Source: UMGS1889 sp900556055
GTDB lineage: Bacteria > Bacillota > Clostridia > Oscillospirales > Ruminococcaceae
Assembly: GCA_902463265.1 (NCBI GenBank)
Contig: CABQEV010000001.1
Coordinates: 218,840-282,839, forward strand
Direction of reading: 5' to 3'
DNA length: 64,000 nt
In this document: positions 11,176 through 18,439 of the stretch, one piece after another
Layout of the letters: the number at the start of each line of letters is the position of its first letter
How positions within the stretch are numbered: position 1 is the stretch's first letter
Notes under the pieces: model-generated
The model's input: the letters and a program-made list of their open reading frames with translations, nothing else
What the model was told of the DNA's origin: nothing
Database searches by the model: none
Translations under genes and position numbers: made by a program

Positions 11176-11345
11176 AGCGCAGTGAGATCAGGAGATATTG
11201 CGGACGATTGAAATCTTTTCCCGAATCTTTTATCAATATAGATAAGATCATTCTCAACACCTTTTTCTTTCAGTGCGATCAATTGACACTCTTCATTCTG
11301 ATCCTTGCTTGAAGCTCTGATATAACCATAGCATTTATTTCCGAT
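11176..11345 (-). pseudogene. Remnant of a serine recombinase (resolvase) N-terminus
   Basis: Read on the minus strand, YGYIRASSKDQNEECQLIAL is the N-terminal signature of Tn3-type resolvases, including the catalytic Ser and the Arg before it. The frame then continues GVENDLIYIDK and is broken by one extra A in an AAAA run near 11228; the other frame resumes DSGKDFNRPQY, the next conserved piece. After that the similarity stops, so about 50 residues of a roughly 190-residue protein remain. The initiation codon also appears lost: ATC stands where ATG is expected, shortly after an AAGGGGG ribosome-binding-like sequence. This is a relic of a mobile element. Confidence 0.75.
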
Positions 11346-11400
11346 AGTCGCCCCCTTCTTTCTATTGTACAGACCCGCATCTGCCAATGCAAAAGCTTTA

Positions 11401-11449
11401 AAAAAAAGAACCCGCATTTCTTCTAAATGAAAGAAGAAATGCGGGTTTC
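11401..11449 (-). terminator. Rho-independent terminator of the Ro60-like gene
   Basis: On the minus strand AACCCGCATTTCTTCT pairs with AGAAGAAATGCGGGTT across a 6-nt loop and is followed by CTTTTTTT. It lies 40 bp after the stop codon of the gene ending at 11490. Confidence 0.9.
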
Positions 11450-11489
11450 CTTATTGTTGCCGATTATCGTTTTTAGTATTATATACTCA

Positions 11490-12965
11490 TCATGCGCAGA
11501 TCCGTGCATATCTCTCGTTTGAAATTATGTCGTTCATGATTTTTTCGGGGGATATTTCGCCCGATCTTACCATATCAAATACAGCGGGAGATGAGCCGGA
11601 AACAAGCGCTGCGCCCGTATCGGTCATTCTTACGGGGATATTTTCCGATCTGCTGTTTACGTTCCAGAATACAACCTCGGGCAGGTCATAGCCATGCTTT
11701 GCGTATTTCTGCTTCATTGCCATGAACATCGGCATGCTGTTTCCGCCCTCGGCGCACGAGTCAAACTCCATGTCCGAAATTATGTACATTCTTGACGGGA
11801 TATCCGATTTTCTGAGGTGATTTTCCACGGCCGTATTCAGGATAAGGTCAAATGTTGCTTCGAGGTTTGTGTTTGCGCACTCGTCAAATGTTGAACAGTA
11901 GCGCACCTTTCCGAAGATGTCATTTCCCTTGATCATGATAAGTCGGGGGTGTCTTGAGAATGTTATGAAATGTCCTGCGAATGCGCCTTTGTTATGCTCT
12001 GCGAAATATATTCCGAGGGATATTGCAACGTCGATGGGGCGGACTGTTCCGTTCGGTGTCCATGTCATTGATCCTGAGCCGTCAACAACTGCGATAGCGT
12101 TTGCATTTTCATCGCCGTTTCCATGTTCTGCGAGAGATCTCCATGATGCGTCAAGCGCTTCACGCTCCGGCTTTTCGGGCGATGATGTGAGACATGCTCT
12201 TACTATGTCATAGGGATAGAGCGTGCCTGCATTCAGCTTTGCTTTGCCCTTGTTCACGGCGGAGATGAATTCCTTATAACGCTCGCCGTCATTGCGGATA
12301 AAGGCTTTTCTATACTTGAACATTGCGCCCGATGTCTGCTTTGAATAGTCAAAGGTATAGTCCATCACACGGAGACGGTTTTCGATTATGTCGGTGTACT
12401 TTCTGAGGGCGGACAGCGTTTTGCGGTAATTTCTTTCGCTCATTCCGAGTATGCCGCAGATACGTCTGCCCATTTCCTTGGTTTCCTCCGAGGACGCATT
12501 GACCGAAGGCAGCCACTTTGCAAGCAGCGATGCGGGTTTTCCCGATTCCATTGCCATGATGTCTGCGCTCAGGCGGGTGCGTATTTCATTGGAAGCAGCG
12601 GATTCACAGGGCGTTCCGATTAGAGTGCAGAGGTCGTCGTATCTTCCGTATTCCGCGAAATATTTTGCATTTGCGGATACGGAATCTGGTGCGTGATATG
12701 CAAGAGCTTTTATGGCTGTCCTGAAAAATCTGCGTTCACCGAGTCCGCCTCTTACATCTCTTGCAAAGAAGATGATCTTCATGGTTTTATCGGGATCTTC
12801 GGAATATGCCCTGATAACTGCGTCGGAAATCGTTTTTTCGCTTGTATTTCTCATTGCGCCTGCCTTGAAAAACAGGTCAAGACATTCGGAGCCTGATGTT
12901 ATATATGTTTTTGCACCGTTTTCGGTGTATGTTTCATCTGCTTTCTTTTTCAGAAAATTCAGCAT
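11490..12965 (-). CDS. Ro60/TROVE-like RNA-binding protein with C-terminal vWA domain (DUF2828 type)
   Basis: The 491-aa product has an N-terminal helical region with LDLFFKAGAMRN (29-40) and FFARDVRGGLGERRFF (66-81), the pattern shared by TROVE and DUF2828 proteins, and a C-terminal von Willebrand A domain. The metal site is visible: DGSGS (295-299), a Thr near 366, and Asp398 in ISDMEFD. Ro60 proteins are ring-shaped, bind misfolded RNAs and Y RNAs, and in bacteria (Rsr) work with ribonucleases. Immediately upstream on the same strand are RNAs that look like YrlA Y RNAs, which strongly supports an Rsr-type role here. I start at the ATG at 12965, 9 nt after AGGA; the longer frame begins with GTG at 12989. 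A strong terminator follows. Family assignment is by motif; the RNA partnership is inference from position. Confidence 0.8.
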   Translation of the reverse strand: MLNFLKKKADETYTENGAKTYITSGSECLDLFFKAGAMRNTSEKTISDAVIRAYSEDPDKTMKIIFFARDVRGGLGERRFFRTAIKALAYHAPDSVSANAKYFAEYGRYDDLCTLIGTPCESAASNEIRTRLSADIMAMESGKPASLLAKWLPSVNASSEETKEMGRRICGILGMSERNYRKTLSALRKYTDIIENRLRVMDYTFDYSKQTSGAMFKYRKAFIRNDGERYKEFISAVNKGKAKLNAGTLYPYDIVRACLTSSPEKPEREALDASWRSLAEHGNGDENANAIAVVDGSGSMTWTPNGTVRPIDVAISLGIYFAEHNKGAFAGHFITFSRHPRLIMIKGNDIFGKVRYCSTFDECANTNLEATFDLILNTAVENHLRKSDIPSRMYIISDMEFDSCAEGGNSMPMFMAMKQKYAKHGYDLPEVVFWNVNSRSENIPVRMTDTGAALVSGSSPAVFDMVRSGEISPEKIMNDIISNERYARICA

Positions 12966-13033
12966 TGCTATCATTCCTTTCTGTGTCACGGCTCAATATG
13001 TGGATTTTCAGTCCGCTCATAGGTTTGCTGTCT

Positions 13034-13127
13034 GAGCCGATATTTCCCGATACGGTTTTACGGAAAGATCCGGCAGGATTCGAACCTGCGTATAACCACT
13101 GTTTATGCTGTACGTATCGCACGGCTC
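13034..13127 (-). ncRNA. Second tRNA-mimic RNA (Y RNA, YrlA-like)
   Basis: On the minus strand a closing helix GAGCCG/CGGCTC (13122-13127 with 13034-13039) continues after an asymmetric internal loop (TG against GGAAATAT) into CGATACG/CGTATCG. Inside lies a perfect tRNA T-arm, GCAGG-TTCGAAT-CCTGC (13073-13089), followed directly by a short capped stem CGGA-TCTT-TCCG. A T-arm leading into a closed acceptor-like hairpin is the circular permutation described for YrlA. No clear D-arm follows, unlike the neighbouring RNA, so this copy is more degenerate or differs in its effector module. It ends about 70 nt upstream of the Ro60-like start codon. The structure was drawn by eye. Confidence 0.6.
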
Positions 13128-13200
13128 GTTTTTTTCGTAGCCCCTTATCGGGAATCTGCGCCTCTATAAAATCATTGCTGCTAAAGCCGTATTATTTTTC

Positions 13201-13332
13201 GGAAAACAAGCGACATATACGCTCACGGTACTTTTTTGCTGCTCTTCCACTGAGCTACGGAACTTCTTCCGATCGGAGTCGAACCGATGACACGCATAAT
13301 AAATTTTGCGGCGGATACCGTATATGTTTTCC
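13201..13332 (-). ncRNA. tRNA-mimic Y RNA, YrlA-like, beside the Ro60-like gene
   Basis: Read on the minus strand the order is T-arm, capped acceptor, D-arm, which is a tRNA opened at the anticodon. The T-arm ATCGG-TTCGACT-CCGAT (13272-13288) has a perfect 5-bp stem and canonical loop. CGGAA-GAAG-TTCCG (13258-13271) closes what would be the acceptor stem. After TA comes GCTC-AGTGGAA-GAGC (13241-13255), almost a textbook tRNA D-arm. The outer ends pair as GGAAAAC/GTTTTCC, then ATATAC/GTATAT, then CGGTA/TACCG, with two bulges on the 3' strand, giving the long interrupted stem expected of the Ro-binding end. No anticodon arm exists, so this is not a tRNA gene. YrlA RNAs are known to mimic tRNA and to neighbour rsr genes; the identification rests on fold and context. 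Confidence 0.78.
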
Positions 13333-13376
13333 GTGAAATACCGATCAAGGTGTGTGCATAAAATTTTCATCAATGT

Positions 13377-13398
13377 ATAAAAATAGCAATAGATTGCT
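13377..13398 (-). terminator. Terminator-like hairpin before the first Y RNA
   Basis: Minus-strand AGCAA-TCTA-TTGCT is followed by ATTTTTATAC. The stem is only 5-6 bp, so efficiency is doubtful. It separates the third structured RNA from the YrlA-like RNA starting near 13332. Confidence 0.45.
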
Positions 13399-13600
13399 GT
13401 CTGCACCTTATTCGCAAAGCATTCCGCAATAGACCGCCTTGCATCGCATCGGAACAGCCGCCCGCATTTCAGCGTCAGTTATGCGGCTTTTGATATGGAC
13501 CGACCTGTCCTCGGGGGACGGCGATGCAAAACGAAAATATCCGAAGATGCTCTGCGCATCGGCATAACATTTTCAAGGCACATATTTTCTTCATAGTGAC
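13377..13600 (-). ncRNA. Third candidate structured RNA upstream of the Y RNAs
   Basis: On the minus strand TTGCATCGC (from 13529) pairs with GCGATGCAA (ending 13439), a perfect 9-bp helix enclosing further hairpins: GTCC-CCCGA-GGAC and an imperfect stem between AGCCGCAT and ATGCGGGCGGCT. A second hairpin precedes it (CCGATGC with GCATC and TCGG). The segment ends in AGCAA-TCTA-TTGCT followed by ATTTTTA (13377-13398), a terminator-like structure. Its 3' flank CAGACAGCAA recurs after the second Y-like RNA at about 13025-13034. I see no T-arm, so it may be a different RNA class. Boundaries are approximate. Confidence 0.4.
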
Positions 13601-13635
13601 AGTATGATAAAAATGACTGCTGTTCGTGCCTTATA

Positions 13636-13666
13636 ATAGAAACCATAATTCAATGGGTTTTGAGTG
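13636..13666. repeat. Partial copy of a dispersed palindromic intergenic element
   Basis: CCATAATTCAATGGGTTTT (about 13644-13662) is the exact reverse complement of the left arm of the element at 29981-30096, and a third relative lies at 61806-61873. Here only one arm remains, directly upstream of the structured-RNA cluster, where its TATTATAAG end might double as part of a promoter on the minus strand. Confidence 0.6.
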
Positions 13667-13672
13667 TTATTT

Positions 13673-13774
13673 TTATCCCTTAACGACACCGACTGTGAAC
13701 AGCCTTTTTACAGGTTCTGTCAGGTCGCTCTGGTTGGACATTGGTTTATTTATATTGTCGTTATATACAAACAT
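13673..13774 (-). CDS. Candidate 33-aa small protein
   Basis: An ATG at 13774 follows GAAGGAG at 9 nt spacing; the ribosome binding site is formed by the last codons of the upstream 300-aa gene, suggesting translational coupling. The product starts MFVYNDNINK and ends TVGVVKG, is hydrophilic apart from a short C-terminal hydrophobic run, and shows no motif I recognise. It could be a genuine small partner of the 300-aa protein or the leftover start of a deleted gene. The excellent ribosome binding site is the only strong evidence for translation. Confidence 0.4.
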   Translation of the reverse strand: MFVYNDNINKPMSNQSDLTEPVKRLFTVGVVKG

Positions 13775-13780
13775 TTGAGA

Positions 13781-14683
13781 TTACTCCTTCTTTTCGCGGC
13801 TTTTTGCTATCATACCGAGAATTTCCGCACTTTGCGGAGATCTGTTCACAGTGAAAAGCTTTGCGATGTCATTAAGAAATCCATCGGGATCGTTCAGTGC
13901 GGATAATCCGCTGCACGGTTCTTCGTCCCAAAGACCCGACACAATATCGGCGATGCCACGCAGCTCCTCATCATCAAAGGATTCGGGGCTGCGTTCTTTC
14001 AGCATAGCTTCAAGACCTGTCCGTTCGGCGATCCTGTATGCTGTATAGTTGTTGAGGATATTGTTTCGGCAGCCGTATCGGATAAGCCAGCTGCCGATCT
14101 TTTCGCTGTTTCCGAGCAGGTCATTGACGATGAATATCTTTCCCCAGCCGTTTATGTGAGATGCAATCTCCATAAGTCTGTCATCGGCATCGTGATAATA
14201 TCTGATGATAAATCCGCAGAAAAGCGTGAATTCCTCGTAAAGCGCAAGCTTTGAGATCGTTTCGCTCACTTCCGGATAGTCTTCGGTATTGAAAAGCTCA
14301 AGAAGTGAAAGTCCGAGCTTTACGGCTTCCGTGCTGTCGCTTTCCGTGATGAGCTGCATTCCGAGCAGAAATGTGTTCTTCATGTCAGCGTTTCCCTTGA
14401 TCTTTCCCTGAAGATCGTCAATAATGCTCAGCATATACTGCCCATCAAGCGCTCTTTCGACAGCTTCTGTGTTATATGTATTTTCGGGAGAAGCTGCAAT
14501 TATTTCCCGTATAAGCTCAACGGGGCATTCCTTTTGGGATACTCCCATGCTGTACATCATTATGCCGTCCATTGCTCCGGGAGCGAATCTGATTTTCTTT
14601 GACGGCGCATTGCTGTCGATATAAAAATCCTTGGGAAGGGTATTATCGGTGATAGCAGCGCAGATCCTTCTGTATATGCTCAT
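13781..14683 (-). CDS. Uncharacterised 300-aa helical protein
   Basis: I do not recognise this protein. It is soluble, with no signal peptide or membrane segment, and looks mainly alpha-helical; repeated leucine-rich blocks such as LGLSLLELF and LRGIADIVSGLW could fit a HEAT-like or other helical-repeat fold. The start at 14683 follows AAAGGAGG closely. It faces the two WYL regulators, with a divergent promoter region of about 160 bp between, and lies upstream of the Y-like RNAs and the Ro60-like gene on the same strand. Its position suggests that it belongs to the same RNA-handling or stress locus. That link is inferred from neighbourhood only. Confidence 0.7.
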   Translation of the reverse strand: MSIYRRICAAITDNTLPKDFYIDSNAPSKKIRFAPGAMDGIMMYSMGVSQKECPVELIREIIAASPENTYNTEAVERALDGQYMLSIIDDLQGKIKGNADMKNTFLLGMQLITESDSTEAVKLGLSLLELFNTEDYPEVSETISKLALYEEFTLFCGFIIRYYHDADDRLMEIASHINGWGKIFIVNDLLGNSEKIGSWLIRYGCRNNILNNYTAYRIAERTGLEAMLKERSPESFDDEELRGIADIVSGLWDEEPCSGLSALNDPDGFLNDIAKLFTVNRSPQSAEILGMIAKSREKKE

Positions 14684-14790
14684 TGCGCTTCCTCCTTTGT
14701 GTTTTTCTGTGTTCCGTTTCTGTGATTATGAGTATAACGCAATGCTCGTGAAAAATCATTTAAAAAAATCTGCGAGGTGTGAAAGACGTA

Positions 14791-14819
14791 TTGCAATCAT
14801 GTGAAATATCTGCTATTAT
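14791..14819 (+). promoter_or_regulatory. Promoter of the WYL regulator pair
   Basis: TTGCAA (14791-14796), 17-bp spacer, TATTAT (14814-14819), ending about 25 bp before the ATG at 14845. The short leader leaves room only for the AGCAGGTG ribosome binding site. Confidence 0.7.
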
Positions 14820-14844
14820 AAATAGGAAGAAAGCAGGTGTTTTT

Positions 14845-16092
14845 ATGGCGGGATTTTCCGAGCTTATCAAAAGCTTCGATAAAACAAGAGATTATATGCG
14901 GGATTTTTTTATCTACGGATTTAAAGTCAGGAGCGAGTTTGACCGCAAAAGCGCACGTACATATGATGATGAAAAGAGGCGTGTCGAAAGCTGGCTGGGA
15001 GATTGCCTGCGCTATGACAGCACAGAACGCGGAAAGCAGGTATCAATATCCGTTGACAGCGGAAAGATCGCCGAAAATCCGCTGCTTGGCGCATTTTATT
15101 CCAAAAGCTTTACCGATAACGATATAAGGCTGCATTTCCTGCTTATGGATATTCTCTGCGGCGGAGGTGAGTACACCGTAAAAGAGCTGACTAACCGTCT
15201 TAACGATGATTACGGGGCATTTTTCGATGAACAGACTGTCCGCAACAAGCTGAAGGAATATGCCGCTGAGGGGATATTTATTGCACAAAAGCATGGAAAG
15301 ACCGATTATTTTTCGCTTTCGCCCGATACATCGGAAAGCTTTTTCGGAGAATATTCAGGGCTTGATGATGCTGTGAAATTCTTCTCCGAGGCGACTGAAT
15401 TCGGTGCTGCCGGCAACAGTATGCTCAGATCGGCGGGACTGAAAAACGACATCTTCTTTATTAAGCACAATTATATAGTACACGTTCTTGAAGATGAGAT
15501 ACTGCTGAAAATAACCGAGGCTATCGAGCAGAAGCATTACATAACGGCAGTGAATTTCGGCAAGAGCAAAATGGCATCGGAATTCTTCGGAGTGCCGCTG
15601 AAAATAAACGTTTCGGCTCAGACTGGACGGAGATATCTTGTTATGTATCTGCCGAAATTCAGGCGGCTGAACTCATTCAGGCTTGATTTTATCAAATCGG
15701 TGACGGACGGCGGCGAATGTCCCGATTATGATAAATATGCGGAGGATCTGCGCAAAAATATCGGCAAATGCTTCGGTGTATCTTTTGGAAACAGGCGTGA
15801 TGACAGTGCGGCGAGAGTAAAGCTGACGATCTCCGCTGATGAGGAGCGTGAGAAATATATAATCGACCGCCTTGAAAGGGAAAAACGCTGCGGAACGCTC
15901 GAAAAGGTCGGCGAGAACCTTTTCTGCCTGACATATGATGTATTTGATGCGGGCGAGATGATGCACTGGGTAAAAAGCTTTATCGGCAGGATAGTCGGAA
16001 TTGAGTGCGATAATGAGGCTGTTGCGGACAAATTTGCGCGGGATATTTCACGTATGTACAGAATCTACTGCGGCGGGGAGGGAGAAGAATGA
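14845..16092 (+). CDS. WYL-domain transcriptional regulator, first of a pair
   Basis: The 415-aa protein has a winged-helix-like region at about residues 75-145 (LHFLLMDILCGGGEYTVKEL, then DEQTVRNKLKEYAAEGIF) followed by a WYL-type sensor region containing ITAVNFGKSK and RRYLVMYLPKFRRLNSFRLD, where RYLVMY takes the place of the W-Y-L core. WYL proteins bind nucleic acids or other ligands and often control phage defence or DNA/RNA-damage genes. I start at the ATG at 14845 after GCAGGTG; a longer frame to 14779 has no such site. It overlaps the next WYL gene by 4 bp (ATGA), so the two are translationally coupled and probably act as a heteromer. It faces the Ro60/Y-RNA locus and may regulate it. 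Confidence 0.78.
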   Translation: MAGFSELIKSFDKTRDYMRDFFIYGFKVRSEFDRKSARTYDDEKRRVESWLGDCLRYDSTERGKQVSISVDSGKIAENPLLGAFYSKSFTDNDIRLHFLLMDILCGGGEYTVKELTNRLNDDYGAFFDEQTVRNKLKEYAAEGIFIAQKHGKTDYFSLSPDTSESFFGEYSGLDDAVKFFSEATEFGAAGNSMLRSAGLKNDIFFIKHNYIVHVLEDEILLKITEAIEQKHYITAVNFGKSKMASEFFGVPLKINVSAQTGRRYLVMYLPKFRRLNSFRLDFIKSVTDGGECPDYDKYAEDLRKNIGKCFGVSFGNRRDDSAARVKLTISADEEREKYIIDRLEREKRCGTLEKVGENLFCLTYDVFDAGEMMHWVKSFIGRIVGIECDNEAVADKFARDISRMYRIYCGGEGEE

Positions 16093-17117
16093 ACATTTTC
16101 AGCGAGATATACGGCGCATATTTCCGTGCTGCGGAAAGGCTGCTCGGACTTGAAAAATTCGGAAAAGCTGAGATATTCGACATAGTTTCGAGGGAGGCAT
16201 TTGCGGATTCGTTCCTTTTTATCGAACCCAAGCTTGTCCCCGACAGTGACGGATATTCCGACTGGGGGCTGATAAAGCGTGAAAAGGACGGCACTTTTTC
16301 GCCTGTTACGAAGAATATCCCGCCGAAAATAGTTACATTGCTCCAGAAAAGATGGCTGAAGTCAAAGCTCTCCGACAGACGCTTCAGACTTTTTTTCGAT
16401 GATGAAACGCTGTCCGCACTGGAAGAAAGACTGAAAGATGTCCGCCCGCTTTACGATCCCGATGATTTTTGCTATTATGATGTTTACAGTGATGGCGATG
16501 ATTACGGAGATCCGAAATACAGAGAACATTTTCGCAAGATATTATCCGCTGTGAAAAACCGTGAGATATTAAGGATAGATTTTGTTTCGGGACGAAATGA
16601 ACCTATGTACGGTACATATCTGCCTGTAAAGCTCGAATATTCACGCAAAAATGACAAATTCAGGGTGTACTGCCGGCGAATGAGAGAGGATCATGCCGCA
16701 GGACTTACTACTCTGAATATCGGCAGGATAAGAAAGGTAAAGGAAACCGGACTTCGTTTTGACGAAATAATCAAGGAGGGTGAAAGCGAAATGTTTTCCC
16801 GCTTCTGCCGATGCGGCGAGCCTGCCGAGATAGAGGTAACAAGCGAAAGAAACGGCGTTGAACGCTTTATGATGGAGTTTGCGAGCTTCGAAAAGCGCAC
16901 CGAGCTTGACATAAACACGGGAAAATGCCGTGTTCTGCTTTACTATGACAGAAACGATGAAACCGAACTGCTGATAAGGCTTTTAAGCTACGGACCCGTG
17001 CTGAAGGTCATCGGTCCGGAAAGCTTCCGCAGTCAGATGGAAGAGCGTGTAAAACGGCAGTTTATGCTGCTTTTCGGCGAAAAGAAGGGGGAAGCTGCCG
17101 CTGTTTCCGAAAGCTGA
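16089..17117 (+). CDS. WYL-domain regulator, second of a pair
   Basis: This 342-aa product has the WYL core in its middle: REILRIDFVSGRN, GTYLPVKLEYSRKNDKFRVY, then NIGRIRKVKETG, the strand order seen in WYL sensor domains. The N-terminal region (residues 1-110) is not an obvious helix-turn-helix, which suggests that DNA binding is supplied by the upstream partner. Its C-terminal part resembles the WCX extension typical of these proteins. The start codon lies inside the stop of the preceding gene. A two-gene WYL operon divergent from an RNA-repair-type locus is a common layout for stress-induced systems, but what it senses here cannot be read from sequence. Confidence 0.75.
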   Translation: MNIFSEIYGAYFRAAERLLGLEKFGKAEIFDIVSREAFADSFLFIEPKLVPDSDGYSDWGLIKREKDGTFSPVTKNIPPKIVTLLQKRWLKSKLSDRRFRLFFDDETLSALEERLKDVRPLYDPDDFCYYDVYSDGDDYGDPKYREHFRKILSAVKNREILRIDFVSGRNEPMYGTYLPVKLEYSRKNDKFRVYCRRMREDHAAGLTTLNIGRIRKVKETGLRFDEIIKEGESEMFSRFCRCGEPAEIEVTSERNGVERFMMEFASFEKRTELDINTGKCRVLLYYDRNDETELLIRLLSYGPVLKVIGPESFRSQMEERVKRQFMLLFGEKKGEAAAVSES

Positions 17118-17154
17118 GAGGGACATTTTTTATAAAAATCAAGCCGAATTTCTA

Positions 17155-17183
17155 TTGACATCAAGGGGAAAAAGGTGTATTAT
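17155..17183 (+). promoter_or_regulatory. Sigma-A promoter of the polysaccharide deacetylase
   Basis: TTGACA (17155-17160), 17-bp spacer, TATTAT (17178-17183). The likely start of transcription is about 75 bp upstream of the ATG at 17265. Confidence 0.75.
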
Positions 17184-17264
17184 ATATTATTATAGGATAG
17201 TTATGCATATGATCTTAACAGGTCTCGTCCGATGATGGTTTGCATCGGAGAAAGGTTTGATTCA

Positions 17265-18389
17265 ATGTATTTCGGCAGCGTTAAGTTTTTTAAGCGTCTG
17301 ATACTTGCGGTTGTGTTCGGCTGGATCGCCGTTTCTACATTTTTCGCAGTATTCTTTGGTATAAAATATAATATTGAAAAGGAAAAAGCCGGCGGAGATG
17401 CTGTTGAGGTATCCTCGGACAGTGCTTCGCTGAATGTTCCCGACGGCACATCACTTGAGGATATATATCTGGCAATGTCGGCAAAGGGCTATTCATCGGA
17501 GGATATTCTTGATTTTTTATTGCAGAATGATGAAATGGCGGTTGACAAATTTGTAGAGGAGTATATGAACGGCGGTCAGGATCCAGGGACGGAGACAGGT
17601 TCTGCAGAAACGGAAATATCCGCAGAAACCGAAAATGCTGAGACGGAAGCCGTTTCCGAGACTGAAAAGGTTACGGAAACTGAGGCGGAAGATGCCGATG
17701 CACCGTCATATACAAAGCTTTATCCCGATCTTTACGCTGAATATCCAAAGGAGTTCGGCGAGGATACAAAGACTGTATATCTGACATTTGATGACGGACC
17801 TTCGGATAATACGCTGATGATACTGTCGATACTGAAAAAGCACAATATCAAGGCGACATTTTTTATGAGCGGAAGCACAACGGAGAAGGGAAAAGCCATA
17901 ATGAAGCAGGTCGCTGATGAGGGACATGCTATCGGCGTTCATTCCTATTCGCATGATTATGAGAAGATCTACGAAAGCGTTGACAGCTATCTTGATGATT
18001 TTTACAATACATACAGCATCATTTACGATGCTACGGGCGTAAAGCCAGAGATATTCCGCTTTGCGGGCGGAAGCTACAACGATTTCAACCACGATATATA
18101 CGACGATCTTGTTGCTGAGATGACACGCAGAGGTTTCGTATATTACGATTGGAACGTCAGTGCGCAGGATGCCGTTGTTGACCCGACATGGACATACATC
18201 TATAATAATGTCCTGAACGGAGTCAAGGGCAATTCCACGAACAGGCAGATAGTGCTTATGCATGACAGCGCAGACAAATATGCTACGGTAACGACCGTTG
18301 AAGATATTATAATCGAGCTTGAAAAGGACGGATACAGCTTCGATAAGCTGGACAATACCGTTCCTCCTACGCACATCGTCAAATACTGA
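17265..18389 (+). CDS. Membrane-anchored polysaccharide deacetylase (NodB domain)
   Basis: The 374-aa protein begins with one membrane segment (RLILAVVFGWIAVSTFFAVF), then an acidic Glu/Thr-rich stalk (about residues 110-155) and a C-terminal NodB homology domain. Motif 1 TFDDGPSDNT carries the catalytic base and metal Asp, HSYSHDY the two metal His, FRFAGGSYN motif 3, and LMHDS the C-terminal His. These enzymes remove N- or O-acetyl groups from peptidoglycan or exopolysaccharide outside the cell. I start at the ATG at 17265, 8 nt after GGAGAAAGG, not the ATG at 17232. It has its own promoter and stands before the bactofilin gene; both have envelope roles. Confidence 0.9.
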   Translation: MYFGSVKFFKRLILAVVFGWIAVSTFFAVFFGIKYNIEKEKAGGDAVEVSSDSASLNVPDGTSLEDIYLAMSAKGYSSEDILDFLLQNDEMAVDKFVEEYMNGGQDPGTETGSAETEISAETENAETEAVSETEKVTETEAEDADAPSYTKLYPDLYAEYPKEFGEDTKTVYLTFDDGPSDNTLMILSILKKHNIKATFFMSGSTTEKGKAIMKQVADEGHAIGVHSYSHDYEKIYESVDSYLDDFYNTYSIIYDATGVKPEIFRFAGGSYNDFNHDIYDDLVAEMTRRGFVYYDWNVSAQDAVVDPTWTYIYNNVLNGVKGNSTNRQIVLMHDSADKYATVTTVEDIIIELEKDGYSFDKLDNTVPPTHIVKY

Positions 18390-18439
18390 CGGCACCCATA
18401 ACGGAAGGACATTCCGCTGTCCGAAAAGGAGTTTTGAAA

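Noticed and set aside
13034..13332. Ordinary tRNA genes, suggested by T-arm and D-arm sequences
   Set aside because: The arms are in permuted order, the acceptor stem is closed by a loop and there is no anticodon arm.
12896..13336. A 146-aa + strand frame across the RNA cluster
   Set aside because: It runs antisense to two folded RNAs, lacks a ribosome binding site and resembles nothing.
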